Below are positions 53,301 to 62,927 of a DNA stretch of 64,000 nt, piece after piece (position 1 is the first letter of the stretch; every line of letters begins with the position of its first letter). The translations under genes were made by a program, and so were the position numbers. The stretch is from positions 1 through 64,000 of the forward strand of contig CAZBEY010000001.1 in assembly GCA_964491015.1 (NCBI GenBank), given 5' to 3'. This DNA is from JADFRD01 sp964491015 (lineage in GTDB: Bacteria; Fidelibacterota; Marinisomatia; Marinisomatales; TCS55). The notes under the pieces were generated by a model. That model worked only from the letters and a program-made list of their open reading frames with translations. It was not told the DNA's origin and searched no databases.

Positions 53301-53962
53301 TATTCTTCTGTGATTTGATCAAATAAAGTATATCCTGCGAGGCTGAAAATTACAACATACGTAATCATAATCATCACCCAAATTTGATAAAATTCAAAAG
53401 GTTTCACCTGGAACCAGCCTACGGTGGATTTAACACAAGCAATCAATAAAGGTGTGAGTAATGGAAATAATAAAACAGGTAATAGTACAGCGCTCATCCG
53501 ACCCCGCATGGCTATCCCTGAAATGAGTACACCAACAGCCGTAATTCCCAAATTTCCGCATAAAACAATCCCTATGCCGGGTAAAATACTCATGGGCTTT
53601 GATAATCCTAAAAAAAGAAAAAATGGTGTAATAATGAGTAATTCAGTGAGTGATAAGTAAATGAAACCGCTGATCCATTTTGATAGAAAAAGAATACTTC
53701 GATCGATTGGACTAGCAATTAAACTGGAAAACGCATCAAAATCCTTCTCCAATCCAAACATTCGGTGCAACCCTAACGAAGAACTTAAAAGGACTAAAGT
53801 CCAAAATAATCCCGGAGCGATTTCATGCATCATCTTGGGATTGCCACTGAGAGAAAATGAAAAAATGAGTAATACTGAGGCTCCAAACGCCAACATTGAA
53901 AAAACAACTTCCTTATTACGGAGTTCAACAAATAGTTCTTTTTTAATTAATACACCTAACAT
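53300..53962 (-). CDS. ccmB: Haem ABC transporter permease CcmB
   Basis: A 220-residue membrane protein with six helices that forms the permease of the CcmAB complex, whose ATP use releases haem-loaded CcmE. The start LGVLIKKELFVELRNKEVV is the typical CcmB N-terminus, and SPIDRSILFLSKW and TPLLIACVKST match conserved segments. It follows ccmA by one base and leads into ccmC. Confidence 0.93.
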   Translation of the reverse strand: MLGVLIKKELFVELRNKEVVFSMLAFGASVLLIFSFSLSGNPKMMHEIAPGLFWTLVLLSSSLGLHRMFGLEKDFDAFSSLIASPIDRSILFLSKWISGFIYLSLTELLIITPFFLFLGLSKPMSILPGIGIVLCGNLGITAVGVLISGIAMRGRMSAVLLPVLLFPLLTPLLIACVKSTVGWFQVKPFEFYQIWVMIMITYVVIFSLAGYTLFDQITEE

Positions 53963-53963
53963 G

Positions 53964-54650
53964 TTAATGCATCAAACGGGAAATTTTATCCATTAAACCA
54001 TTCGTATTGGATGCTTCATCGATCACCATTTTACCCCCATCTATTAATAAAACCCTTGAAGTATTACCAAGCGCTCGATCAAGGTTATGGTCTACAACCA
54101 TAATAATGCGTTCATCATCATGCCACGCCGAGAATTTTTTTTGAACAAAGGCGTTTCCTGAAAGATCAAGACCTGTAAACGGTTCATCAATCAGAAGTAG
54201 TTTCCAATTAATTATTTCAATAAATGCCAATTTTAGTCTTTGAATCATTCCTTGGGAAAAGAATTTCACCGGCTTGTGGATCGCACTAATTAACTCATAA
54301 TCCATTAATGTTTTCTTAATGAGACTTGATGAAGGATTGGTCTGATGAAATAAGGAAAAATAATGCATATTCTCTTCTGCAGTTAAAGAAGGATATAAAC
54401 CCGGAGCGTGACCACAATAATAGATCCCTTGTCTGTTAGATGATTTACCTTTAAGAATGTTATTATTCTGAAAATACACTTCACCCTTATCCGGTGCATT
54501 TATTTTGGCTATTATTCTTAATAGTGTAGATTTGCCTACACCATTTTTCCCTAACAGCGCAACCGTATCTCCATTAGATAAAGAAAAACTAATATTATTT
54601 AATATTGTTTTATAATTGAAGGACTTTTGAATATTTGAAACAGTCAGCAA
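53964..54650 (-). CDS. ccmA: ABC transporter ATP-binding protein CcmA
   Basis: The 228-residue ATPase of the CcmAB complex. It has Walker A GKNGVGKSTLLR, a signature region FSQGMIQRLKLA (a variant of LSxGQ), Walker B LLLIDEPFTGLD and the switch His in VVDHN. It is 13 bases downstream of the CcmI-like gene and one base before ccmB. Confidence 0.93.
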   Translation of the reverse strand: MLTVSNIQKSFNYKTILNNISFSLSNGDTVALLGKNGVGKSTLLRIIAKINAPDKGEVYFQNNNILKGKSSNRQGIYYCGHAPGLYPSLTAEENMHYFSLFHQTNPSSSLIKKTLMDYELISAIHKPVKFFSQGMIQRLKLAFIEIINWKLLLIDEPFTGLDLSGNAFVQKKFSAWHDDERIIMVVDHNLDRALGNTSRVLLIDGGKMVIDEASNTNGLMDKISRLMH

Positions 54651-54663
54651 TAGATTAGTGTGG

Positions 54664-54936
54664 TTATTTTTTTTTGTTTAGAACGGATAAGATTTCTGAT
54701 ACTTCTTTTTTTAAATCAATCCGCGATTTAATATAATCCTCCTCATTTACATTGCCAAGTTGATAATCCATATCGAGTTCTTTAATCTGCCTATATAAGA
54801 TTTTTTTTCTTTGTAAAAATGATTCTCTAATATTGCCGGTATTTTCTATAATGATGTCTTTTTCAAGAAACAAAGGCTGAAGGATATACACTGTAACTAA
54901 AATAAAAATAAGAAAAATAACAATTGACTCAATCAT
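54664..54936 (-). CDS. Short CcmI-like membrane protein of the cytochrome c maturation cluster
   Basis: A 90-residue protein: one membrane helix (MIESIVIFLIFILVTVYILQ) and a charged helical tail with RKKILYRQIKELDMDYQLGN then VNEEDYIKSRIDL. The LRQIKELDxDYxxGxxxEEDY pattern is the core of the CcmI/CycH N-terminal membrane module. The frame is open 11 codons further up, inside ccmF, but the ATG at 54936 lies one base after the ccmF stop and gives a clean membrane helix. It has no TPR domain, so it could only anchor or align other Ccm proteins. The placement between ccmF and ccmA is notable because ccmG and ccmH are absent. Confidence 0.7.
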   Translation of the reverse strand: MIESIVIFLIFILVTVYILQPLFLEKDIIIENTGNIRESFLQRKKILYRQIKELDMDYQLGNVNEEDYIKSRIDLKKEVSEILSVLNKKK

Positions 54937-54937
54937 A

Positions 54938-56905
54938 TCACTGATCCTTTTTAGTAGGGAAAAGAGCAATCAATGTACCTAAAACAAATATGTATCCACC
55001 AATCCAGACCCAATTTACCAATGGGTTAATCATTATTTTAAAATACGCCACATCATTTTCTGCATCAATCCCATTGAAAATTGAATAAATATCAAGGTTT
55101 AATTGGCTGTAAATATCCAGTTCGCTGTGGTGTTGTCGACGATTTTTGTCCGGATTCTTATGAAAATAAATTCTCTTTTCAGGATGCAATATTGTAATGG
55201 TTTTTCCATCATTACCGCTCAGTTTAATGTCTGCGATCCAGGCTTTATGATTTTGACGCTCCTGTTCACTTATTCTTAATAATTCAAATTGATAATTATC
55301 TAAGTGTTCGTTCCCGCCAACATTTAGCCCGAATTCCTTTTCACTATCAAATGCATGTCCGGTAAATCCAACAAACATTAGGACAACCCCAATATGAACA
55401 ATATAGCCGCCATAACGACTACGATTTTTTCGTATTAAACTCCAAAAGGCAACTAACGCGTTCTCACTCTGCGATTTCATTCTCGAGCGTATTCCTTTTG
55501 CAAATTCCATAAGAATTGTGGTTAGTACAAATGAAGATAACATGAATGAAATCAACACGTAACCTCGAATTTTCATGAGAAATAGAATCAACGCAGTTAT
55601 CGTTCCCATGGTTATGGGAATTGTAAAATTACGAATCATACTTTGTGAAGATGTCCGGCGCCAAACCAGCAAAGGTCCCACGCCGGTTAAGAATAAAAGA
55701 ACTAAACCGATAGGGATATTTACTTGGTTAAAAAATGGTGCTCCAACTGTGATTTTTGTTCCCCTCACAGCTTCCGAAATGACTGGGAATAATGTCCCCC
55801 AGAATACGGCAAAACACATAACAACAAACACGACATTGTTGAATAAAAATCCGCTTTCTCTTGACGTAAATGATTCAATTCGTTTATCAGATTGCAAAAA
55901 CTTTTTTCGTTTAACTAACAGGGTAAATGAACCAAATAATATCAGGATCACAAAACCGATAAAAATGGGTCCTAAAGACGATGCCGTAAATGAATGGACT
56001 GAAGACATGACACCGCTTCGAGTTAAAAATGTACCGAAAATGCAAAGGGTGAATGTGATAATAATGAGAATCATATTCCAGACTTTCAGCATGTTTTTCT
56101 TTTCCTGGATAATGATGGAATGAAGCAAAGCTGTACCGGTAAGCCATGGCATAAAAGAAGCGTTTTCAACAGGATCCCAAGCCCAATATCCTCCCCAACC
56201 CAGTTCTTGGTATGCCCACCAACCACCTAATATGATTCCGATACTTAACATTAACCATACAAAAAGTAGCCAAATTCGGACTGTCCTCATCCATAATGCA
56301 TTCATTTCCTTTTGCGCCATTGCAGCAATAGAGAATGCAAATGGAATGGTAAATCCTACAAAACCCAAATACAGCATGGGGGGATGGATTGCCATAGTCG
56401 CATTTTGCAGAAGGGGGTTCAAACCGAGTCCATTTACAATCGTGAAATCCGCCTCGGTGGGTTTAAACGGATTGGTGACATAGTTGATCAGAATTAGAAA
56501 AAACAATTGGACTATTGTAAGTATAATCATGACCAATGGCATCAATTTTTGTTGGGATCTCTGATTTTGTAATATAGCAATCACAGCATAAATAGAAAGT
56601 ATAAACAGCCAAAATAGCAGAGACCCTGCCTGACCGGCCCAAAGTGCTGTCAATTTAAAAATAGTGGGAGTTTCTATACTTGTATAATGAGCAACATAAT
56701 CGACGTCAAAATTGCTCGTCATGAGCAATTGCGCCAGAACTATTGTTGCAAACATACTTACAAAAGAAACAGCGAGTGCCGCCCTTTGTCCTGATAAATA
56801 AAGACGATTATCTCCAGACCGGAGATGAAATGAAAGAAGGATGATGGTTATGATAGACAGGCCCAGAGCAATATTAAGCGCCAGACCACCAACAACTGGA
56901 ATCAT
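54938..56905 (-). CDS. ccmF: Cytochrome c haem lyase subunit CcmF
   Basis: The haem-attachment subunit, transferring haem from CcmE to apocytochrome. The 655-residue membrane protein has about fifteen helices and the haem-handling WWD motif GWGGYWAWDPVENASFMPW, with flanking His in HPPMLYLGF and TALLHSIII. A long periplasmic segment precedes the last helix. The start overlaps ccmE by four bases (ATGA). Confidence 0.94.
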   Translation of the reverse strand: MIPVVGGLALNIALGLSIITIILLSFHLRSGDNRLYLSGQRAALAVSFVSMFATIVLAQLLMTSNFDVDYVAHYTSIETPTIFKLTALWAGQAGSLLFWLFILSIYAVIAILQNQRSQQKLMPLVMIILTIVQLFFLILINYVTNPFKPTEADFTIVNGLGLNPLLQNATMAIHPPMLYLGFVGFTIPFAFSIAAMAQKEMNALWMRTVRIWLLFVWLMLSIGIILGGWWAYQELGWGGYWAWDPVENASFMPWLTGTALLHSIIIQEKKNMLKVWNMILIIITFTLCIFGTFLTRSGVMSSVHSFTASSLGPIFIGFVILILFGSFTLLVKRKKFLQSDKRIESFTSRESGFLFNNVVFVVMCFAVFWGTLFPVISEAVRGTKITVGAPFFNQVNIPIGLVLLFLTGVGPLLVWRRTSSQSMIRNFTIPITMGTITALILFLMKIRGYVLISFMLSSFVLTTILMEFAKGIRSRMKSQSENALVAFWSLIRKNRSRYGGYIVHIGVVLMFVGFTGHAFDSEKEFGLNVGGNEHLDNYQFELLRISEQERQNHKAWIADIKLSGNDGKTITILHPEKRIYFHKNPDKNRRQHHSELDIYSQLNLDIYSIFNGIDAENDVAYFKIMINPLVNWVWIGGYIFVLGTLIALFPTKKDQ

Positions 56906-57336
56906 ATGGACCCTTCTTTTGAATCGGTACTGTTGGCATCACGCAAATCGCCCTCATACCGGGAAGCACATTTAGTTTGCAAAATATCAGCAACAAATAC
57001 GCCGTTTTTATAATTCCCTTCTATAATGACTTCTGCACCATCTTTGAATAAATCCGGTCGAACACCATTATATTGTACCGGCAAGGTATAATCTCCTTCT
57101 TTTAATTCAAATTGACATGTCATGTAGTTTTTTTCGTCAAATTGGATGGACCCGTCTTCGACCGAGCCACCTAATCTCACTCGATCAGAATATCCATCGT
57201 CCATCAATTCTTCTACAGAAAGAAATGTGACTAAAGCTTGTTCGTTCATTGGATTGGTTGATGCCCACCAAATCCAAAATATCACCACGATTCCTACTAC
57301 TGCCATTGCAAAATAAAATTTGTTTTTTGATTCCAT
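56902..57336 (-). CDS. ccmE: Haem chaperone CcmE, cysteine (System I*) type
   Basis: The periplasmic haem carrier of cytochrome c maturation. The 144-residue protein has an N-terminal anchor (about 8-24, YFAMAVVGIVVIFWIWW) and an OB-fold beta-barrel with VRLGGSV, LPVQYNGVRPDLFKDGAEVIIEG. At the haem site it has KCASRYEG: Cys123 and Tyr127 in a CxxxY motif instead of the HxxxY of E. coli CcmE. The Cys form is known from archaea and some sulfate reducers, where it goes with the System I* set lacking CcmH. It abuts the mutase gene stop. Confidence 0.93.
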   Translation of the reverse strand: MESKNKFYFAMAVVGIVVIFWIWWASTNPMNEQALVTFLSVEELMDDGYSDRVRLGGSVEDGSIQFDEKNYMTCQFELKEGDYTLPVQYNGVRPDLFKDGAEVIIEGNYKNGVFVADILQTKCASRYEGDLRDANSTDSKEGSI

Positions 57337-58995
57337 TTAAAATACCGCTGTTTCCTGCCATTCGCCGAATGCCGCCTTCAATGAGGTGACAATTTCACCC
57401 AATGTTGCATAGGCTTTGGCCGCTTTTATGATTGGTTCAATTAAGTTATTTTTTGTCCCGCAAGCATCTGTAATATTTGATAATGCTTGTTGAACCTCTT
57501 TCTCGTCCCTATTTGCTTTTAATTTTTTTAAAGTCGATAGTTGCAAGTCGCTTGCCTCATCTCCTATTTCTAAAATAGGGATGTCAATTTTTTCATCCTC
57601 TTTCACATATTTGTTTACACCAACAACAATTCGTTGTTTACTATCTACCTTCCGCTGGTAGTCTGATGCTGAATGGGCTATTTCTCTTTGAAAAAATCCT
57701 TTCTCAATAGCAGGTATTACACCTCCTATTTCATCAATTTTTTCAAAATAATCTTCTACTTTCTTTTCCAAGCGATCCGTCAACTCTTCTATAAGCCAGG
57801 ATCCTCCCAGTGGATCTGCGATGTTTGCAACCCCTGTTTCAAATGCGATGAGCTGTTGTGTGCGCAATGCAATTTCTGCTGCTTTTTTTGATGGTAATGC
57901 CAGTGTTTCATCCATAGAGTTCGTATGCAAAGATTGTGTTCCGCCTATTACGCCTGCCATTGCCTGAAAAGCAGTTCTGGCTATATTAATCTCCGGCTGC
58001 TGTGCAGTGAGGGAACAACCCGCTGTTTGTGTATGGAAACGTAATTTCCATGAGCTTGGATTTTTAGCGCCATGTTTGTTTTTCATATATTTTGCCCAAA
58101 TTCGTCTTGCAGCTCGAAATTTGGCAATCTCCTCAAAAAAATCTAAATGGGAATTAAAGAAGAAAGAAAGACGTGGAGCAAATTCATCGATTTCCAAACC
58201 AGCCTTTATAGCGTAATCAACATAGCAAAATCCATCCGCTAGTGTAAATGCTAATTCCTGAGCGGCAGTTGATCCCGCTTCCCTAATGTGGTAACCGCTA
58301 ATAGAAATGGTGTTGAACTTCGGCATGTGTTTAGAGCAAAATTCCATCATATCCGTAATAATGCGCATGGAAGGCTCAGGAGGAAAAATCCATTCTTTTT
58401 GAGCAATAAATTCTTTCAAAATATCATTTTGAAGTGTTCCCCGAAGGTTTTCCAGCGGAACATTCTGCTTTTCAGCCACCGCAATATAAAACGCCAATAA
58501 AATGACCGCAGGTCCATTAATTGTTTGAGATACTGAAATTTCACCCAAATTGATTCCGTTAAATAACCGCTCCATATCTATTAAAGAAGAAACATTCACT
58601 CCGCATTTTCCCACTTCACCTGCCGCAAAAGGATGATCAGGATCGTAACCCATCAAAGTAGGCATGTCATAAGCGACGGACAAACCTGTTTGCCCACCCT
58701 TTAACAAATAGTGATATCGTTCATTGGTCTCTTTCGGAGTTCCGAAACCTGAAAATTGCCGCATCGTCCACAATTTCCCCCGGTACATATTCGCATGGAT
58801 CCCTCGAGTAAATGGAAATTGCCCAGGGAATCCCAGCTCTTCCATATATCGATGTTTATCTTTATTGGGGTAATAAAGCGGAGCAAGAGGTTCGCCGCTC
58901 AAGGTATCAAAACTGTATTGGCGACTTTGGGATGAATCAACATCTTCTTGCCAACTATGTTCAGCATCACGAAAAATATCTAATTGTTTATCCAT
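57337..58995 (-). CDS. Acyl-CoA mutase large subunit (methylmalonyl-CoA mutase type)
   Basis: The 552-residue substrate-binding subunit of a B12-dependent mutase, without the cobalamin domain, which must be encoded elsewhere. Landmarks are FSGFGTPKETNERYHYLL, SVAYDMPTLMGYDPDHPFA (active-site Tyr region), INGPAVILLAFY, SGYHIREAGSTAAQEL, LRFHTQTAGCSLTAQQP and TQSLHTNSMDE. The FHTQTAG segment is shared by the split archaeal/Bacillus-type methylmalonyl-CoA mutases and isobutyryl-CoA mutases, so methylmalonyl-CoA is the likely but not the only substrate. It would take up propionyl-CoA from odd-chain fatty acids. It leads directly into ccmE with no gap. Confidence 0.87.
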   Translation of the reverse strand: MDKQLDIFRDAEHSWQEDVDSSQSRQYSFDTLSGEPLAPLYYPNKDKHRYMEELGFPGQFPFTRGIHANMYRGKLWTMRQFSGFGTPKETNERYHYLLKGGQTGLSVAYDMPTLMGYDPDHPFAAGEVGKCGVNVSSLIDMERLFNGINLGEISVSQTINGPAVILLAFYIAVAEKQNVPLENLRGTLQNDILKEFIAQKEWIFPPEPSMRIITDMMEFCSKHMPKFNTISISGYHIREAGSTAAQELAFTLADGFCYVDYAIKAGLEIDEFAPRLSFFFNSHLDFFEEIAKFRAARRIWAKYMKNKHGAKNPSSWKLRFHTQTAGCSLTAQQPEINIARTAFQAMAGVIGGTQSLHTNSMDETLALPSKKAAEIALRTQQLIAFETGVANIADPLGGSWLIEELTDRLEKKVEDYFEKIDEIGGVIPAIEKGFFQREIAHSASDYQRKVDSKQRIVVGVNKYVKEDEKIDIPILEIGDEASDLQLSTLKKLKANRDEKEVQQALSNITDACGTKNNLIEPIIKAAKAYATLGEIVTSLKAAFGEWQETAVF

Positions 58996-59049
58996 TTTGC
59001 ACGTAATACAAGCCAGTAAATTAGCTCTTTAATGAGATATATCTGTAGA

Positions 59050-60768
59050 CTATTTGTTCTTTTTTATTTTATTTAAAACTATCACAGCGCCTTCAACAAT
59101 CATCCATAAGATTAAGCATATTAGAAATGCATTTAATGTAAATAAAAGTGAATTAGATCCATAAAATTGCACTGCTTTTATCCATAAGGAATAAATGGTA
59201 ATTCCCATGATGAATAGCATGGGAATTAATAATGGAAATATGGGTTTTTTACGCATGAAAAAATACAATGTCAAAATCATCAGAGTTAACGCCGCCAGCA
59301 TTTGATTACTCGCACCAAAAATAGGCCAGAGAACCCAGCCGGTCTGTTTAACTGCTCCTGTACTCGGATCCTGTACATTCGTAAAAACAAGAAGCATAGC
59401 TGGAATGATGGCGAGAAAAGTAGCAAATATCTTATTTTTCAATGGCTTTATATTTAGCACACTCCCCAATTCCGATAGAATAAACCGTTGTATACGTGTG
59501 GCCGTGTCTAAAGTTGTCGCTGCAAAAGATATCACTAAGACAGCCATTAAAGTTGTTGCTAGGTTGCTCGATATCCCTAATGATTCTACCAATGCACCGC
59601 CTCCCAGGACAAATGCCGCTGCTTTATTCCCCGTGGCATGAGCCCACGTATCATAATAGATAGACCAATTTAAATCAGCGACACTTCCACCGGCAGGAAG
59701 GTTGCACTGACCAACCAAAGAAATTCCGGCAACCGCAGCAATCGTTGATGCCAATGCTAACGTTCCTTCGCCAATGGCGCCCCCATATCCCACCATCCTC
59801 GCATCGGATAATTGATCTAACTGCTTAGAGGAAGTACCTGATGAAACTAACCCATGAAATCCGCTAATGGCTCCACAGGCGATGGTAACAAATAATAGTG
59901 GAAAAATAGGTGGGCTATTCGGCGCTGAGTGAAAAGCGGGTGCATCCAAAACTGGGTGTGCAACAAATACACCAATATACAAAAGAGCAAGGCCGACGAT
60001 GAGCTGATGACTGTTAATATAATCTCTTGGTTGAAGTAAAAACCAAACAGGGAGAACAGACGCAATACCTGAATAAATAAATAACATAATAACCCAACTA
60101 TTTGTTGCCTGAGTCTTGCTGAATCCCACCGACTCTAAGCTTATTGGTATCTGTGATCCAATCCATACGAAAAAATAGAGTAAAATTAATGCGATAAGCG
60201 ACGGAATGAGGACCCCCGCTTGTTTTTTATAAATCAACCAGCCCATACATATAGCGACTATAATCTCAATATTGACTGGTAAAACCGATGTTGGGATAGC
60301 AACAAATAAATCAGCAATTGCCATAGCAAATACGGCTAATACCAACCAAATAAGTAAAATAATAAATAGTAAGAAGAGGATTTGAATACGACTATTCAAG
60401 ATTTTTGCTGAAATATCCGCAACACTTTTTCCCTTTTCTTTTATGCTAATAACCAACGCACCAAAATCATGGACTGCGCCCATGAAAACAGTTCCTAATA
60501 CGACCCATAAAATGGCAGGGAGCCATCCCCAATAAGCTGCGACACATGGACCGATAATTGGCGCTGCACCCGCTATAGAAGTAAAATGATGACCAAATAA
60601 AATATGTTTTTGGGTCGGAAGGAAGTCAATATTATCTCGGAACTCATGTGCAGGTGTTATTATTTCTTCTTGGAGGTCATAAATGCGCCTGCTCAACCAT
60701 TTTGAATAAAACCGATACCCGAGAAAAAATGCAATAAAACCAAATAGCGCAAGCGTAACTGAATTCAT
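59050..60768 (-). CDS. cstA: Carbon starvation protein A family transporter
   Basis: A 572-residue inner-membrane transporter with about fourteen to sixteen helices. Family segments are ITPAHEFRDNIDFLPTQKHILFGHHFTSIAGAAPIIGP (split here into PTQKHILFGHHFTSIAG and GAAPIIGP), GAVHDFGALVISIKEKGKS, and GFHGLVSSGTSSKQ with the RGAV-like GYGGAIGEG. The length is closer to short CstA proteins than to E. coli CstA (701). Known members carry peptides or pyruvate. Located 54 bases before the mutase gene, with a weak transcription link. Confidence 0.93.
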   Translation of the reverse strand: MNSVTLALFGFIAFFLGYRFYSKWLSRRIYDLQEEIITPAHEFRDNIDFLPTQKHILFGHHFTSIAGAAPIIGPCVAAYWGWLPAILWVVLGTVFMGAVHDFGALVISIKEKGKSVADISAKILNSRIQILFLLFIILLIWLVLAVFAMAIADLFVAIPTSVLPVNIEIIVAICMGWLIYKKQAGVLIPSLIALILLYFFVWIGSQIPISLESVGFSKTQATNSWVIMLFIYSGIASVLPVWFLLQPRDYINSHQLIVGLALLYIGVFVAHPVLDAPAFHSAPNSPPIFPLLFVTIACGAISGFHGLVSSGTSSKQLDQLSDARMVGYGGAIGEGTLALASTIAAVAGISLVGQCNLPAGGSVADLNWSIYYDTWAHATGNKAAAFVLGGGALVESLGISSNLATTLMAVLVISFAATTLDTATRIQRFILSELGSVLNIKPLKNKIFATFLAIIPAMLLVFTNVQDPSTGAVKQTGWVLWPIFGASNQMLAALTLMILTLYFFMRKKPIFPLLIPMLFIMGITIYSLWIKAVQFYGSNSLLFTLNAFLICLILWMIVEGAVIVLNKIKKNK

Positions 60769-60887
60769 ATGTCAGTAATAGAGTGTTTTACAAAATCCAT
60801 TGCACAAACCTGCTTGCATTCCTTCGGAGGACAAGCTAAAAAGTCTACAATCCGACTGCATTTTGTTCCTTCCCGCTAGCCTGCCGT

Positions 60888-60915
60888 CTGCCTGCCGAAG
60901 CATCAGCGCAGGCAG
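60888..60915. repeat. CCTGCC-type palindromic repeat
   Basis: CTGCCTGC (60888-60895) pairs with GCAGGCAG (60908-60915) with a 12-base loop, CGAAGCATCAGC. The loop and stem resemble the CCGGAGCTTTAGCG-type element in the spacer at 34976-35004, so this is a dispersed palindrome family. The rest of the gap between cstA and dxs (60769-61031) holds only a doubtful short frame. Confidence 0.65.
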
Positions 60916-61031
60916 GAAATGGAATGTAGGCATGGCCACATTTGAAATACATATTAATGGGGCAGATAAGGACAGAATTCAGATAACTTTTATATCTTTT
61001 TTCTTCATTCATCAGGTTTCGTTGTGCCCTC

Positions 61032-62927
61032 TTATACTTTAGTTGGTAAAGATACCAGGCTTTTTATTGTATTTATTATACCGTTTTTATCTAAACCTAA
61101 TTTTTCCAAAAGAAGTGAACGAGGACCGTGTTCAACATATTTATCCGGGAGACCCAATCTTTTTACAATTCCACTAAATCCGTTTTCAGACAACCACGAT
61201 GCAACGCCGTCTCCAAAACCACCGATTATGACTCCTTCCTCAATCGTTAGAACGACTGAAAATTTCCCCATAATTGATCCTAAATAAGCTGTATCCATTG
61301 GTTTAATAAATTGGCAGCTCACTACTTCACAATTTATACCTTCAGAATCCAGATTTTCAGCTGCCTGGATTGCATCATACACCAAAGGCCCTATAGCTAA
61401 TATAACTGCATCGGCACCATGTCTCTCGATGTCCCAGCTTCCAATGGGAAGTAATTCTGCCTGACCATGTTCGTTGAAAACAATCGAACTGGCTTTGGGA
61501 TAACGAATGGCAAAAGGTCCATTTTCATAATTTAATGCGGTATATAAAAGGTTCCTAAACTGATCACCGTTTTTGGGTGATGTCACAATCATACCCTGAA
61601 TGCAGCGTAAATACGAAATATCAAGAGCCCCATGGTGCGTGGGTCCATCTTCGCCAGCAATTCCGGCCCTGTCCATGCAAAAGATGACGGGTAAATGCTG
61701 AATGGCCACATCGTGAATAATATGGTCAAAAGCCCTCTGCAGGAAGGTGGAATAAATCGCACAAATCGGCCGCATCCCTTCCACCGCCATACCGGCTGAA
61801 AACGTCACTCCATGACCTTCGGCAATACCAACGTCGTAATATCGATTTGGGAATTCTTTTGCATAAGGGACCAACCCAGTTCCTTCTCGCATTGCAGCAG
61901 TAACACACACAACTTCATCGTTATTCCGGGCAACTTCTCTTGACAAATGACCAAACACAGTTTGAAAAAAAGGAATCGATGAAGATGGTTCCAACTGTCC
62001 ATTTAGGCTTGGTTTGGCATTTCCCTTTACCCCATGATACCCAACCGGATCTTTTTCCGCGACTACCATCCCTTTCCCCTTTTTTGTAATGATATGAAGC
62101 AAAACAGGTGTTTTGATGTCTTTAATATTATTTAATGTGCGGACAATTTCTTCCATATTATGTCCATCAATCGGACCAAAATAACGAAAACCAAGTTCAT
62201 CAAAAATGATACCCGGAACAATCATGCTTTTTAATCCTTCTTCCACTTTTTTCAAGAAAGTGCGCAGTACTTTTTTACCGCCGGGAATACCCCCGATTAA
62301 TTTCCATATTTCGTCACGAACTCGGTTATAAAGTGGATTCGTAATGATGTGGGTTAAGTATGTTCTCATCGCACCCACATTGGGGCTGATGGACATTTCA
62401 TTATCATTCAAAATGACCAGTAATTGCTTTCGAAGATGACCGGCATTATTCAACCCTTCGTATGCCAGCCCGCCAGTCATGGCGCCATCACCAATAATAG
62501 CACAAACTCGAAAATCATCGTGATGATGATCCCTTGCGGCCGCAATTCCGAGTGCTGCAGATATGGACGTAGAGGCATGACCTGCCCCGAATACATCATA
62601 TTCACTTTCACGTCGTTTTAAAAAACCGCTTAAACCTTTGTATTGGCGATTAGTTTTAAACGCCTCAAATCGCCCGGTTAAAATTTTATGAGCATAAGCC
62701 TGATGACCCACATCCCAAACAAGTTTATCTTCAGGTGTATTAAAAACATGATGAAGTGCAACCGTCAACTCCACGACGCCTAATGTCGGAGCAAGATGTC
62801 CACCTGTATTTGTAACGACGTCAATTGTATATTCACGAATTTCATCACACAACTGTTCAAGGCGGGCTGTATCAAACCCTTTGATATCCTTGGGTGATTT
62901 TATATTAGGGAGTAATTCAAGCTGCAT
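61032..62927 (-). CDS. dxs: 1-Deoxy-D-xylulose-5-phosphate synthase
   Basis: Condenses pyruvate with glyceraldehyde 3-phosphate to DXP, the first step of the non-mevalonate isoprenoid pathway and a thiamine precursor. The 631-residue TPP enzyme has VWDVGHQAYAHKILTGR, the TPP motif GDGAMTGGLAYEGLNNAG through to NDNEMSISPNVGA, then DGHNMEEIV, and the transketolase-like domains with DRAGIAGEDGPTHHGALD and the SFSVVLTIEEGVIIGGFG end. The frame is open for 23 more codons, but the family begins near MQLELLPNIKSP at 62927. It overlaps pdxT by 11 bases and depends on the TPP made from thiamine salvaged at 22 kb. Confidence 0.95.
   Translation of the reverse strand: MQLELLPNIKSPKDIKGFDTARLEQLCDEIREYTIDVVTNTGGHLAPTLGVVELTVALHHVFNTPEDKLVWDVGHQAYAHKILTGRFEAFKTNRQYKGLSGFLKRRESEYDVFGAGHASTSISAALGIAAARDHHHDDFRVCAIIGDGAMTGGLAYEGLNNAGHLRKQLLVILNDNEMSISPNVGAMRTYLTHIITNPLYNRVRDEIWKLIGGIPGGKKVLRTFLKKVEEGLKSMIVPGIIFDELGFRYFGPIDGHNMEEIVRTLNNIKDIKTPVLLHIITKKGKGMVVAEKDPVGYHGVKGNAKPSLNGQLEPSSSIPFFQTVFGHLSREVARNNDEVVCVTAAMREGTGLVPYAKEFPNRYYDVGIAEGHGVTFSAGMAVEGMRPICAIYSTFLQRAFDHIIHDVAIQHLPVIFCMDRAGIAGEDGPTHHGALDISYLRCIQGMIVTSPKNGDQFRNLLYTALNYENGPFAIRYPKASSIVFNEHGQAELLPIGSWDIERHGADAVILAIGPLVYDAIQAAENLDSEGINCEVVSCQFIKPMDTAYLGSIMGKFSVVLTIEEGVIIGGFGDGVASWLSENGFSGIVKRLGLPDKYVEHGPRSLLLEKLGLDKNGIINTIKSLVSLPTKV

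Noticed and set aside
60930..61010. Short frame beginning MATFEIHINGADKDR in the cstA-dxs gap
   Set aside because: The first residues faintly recall the YegP/DUF1508 start, but the rest does not follow and it overlaps a palindrome; not supported.
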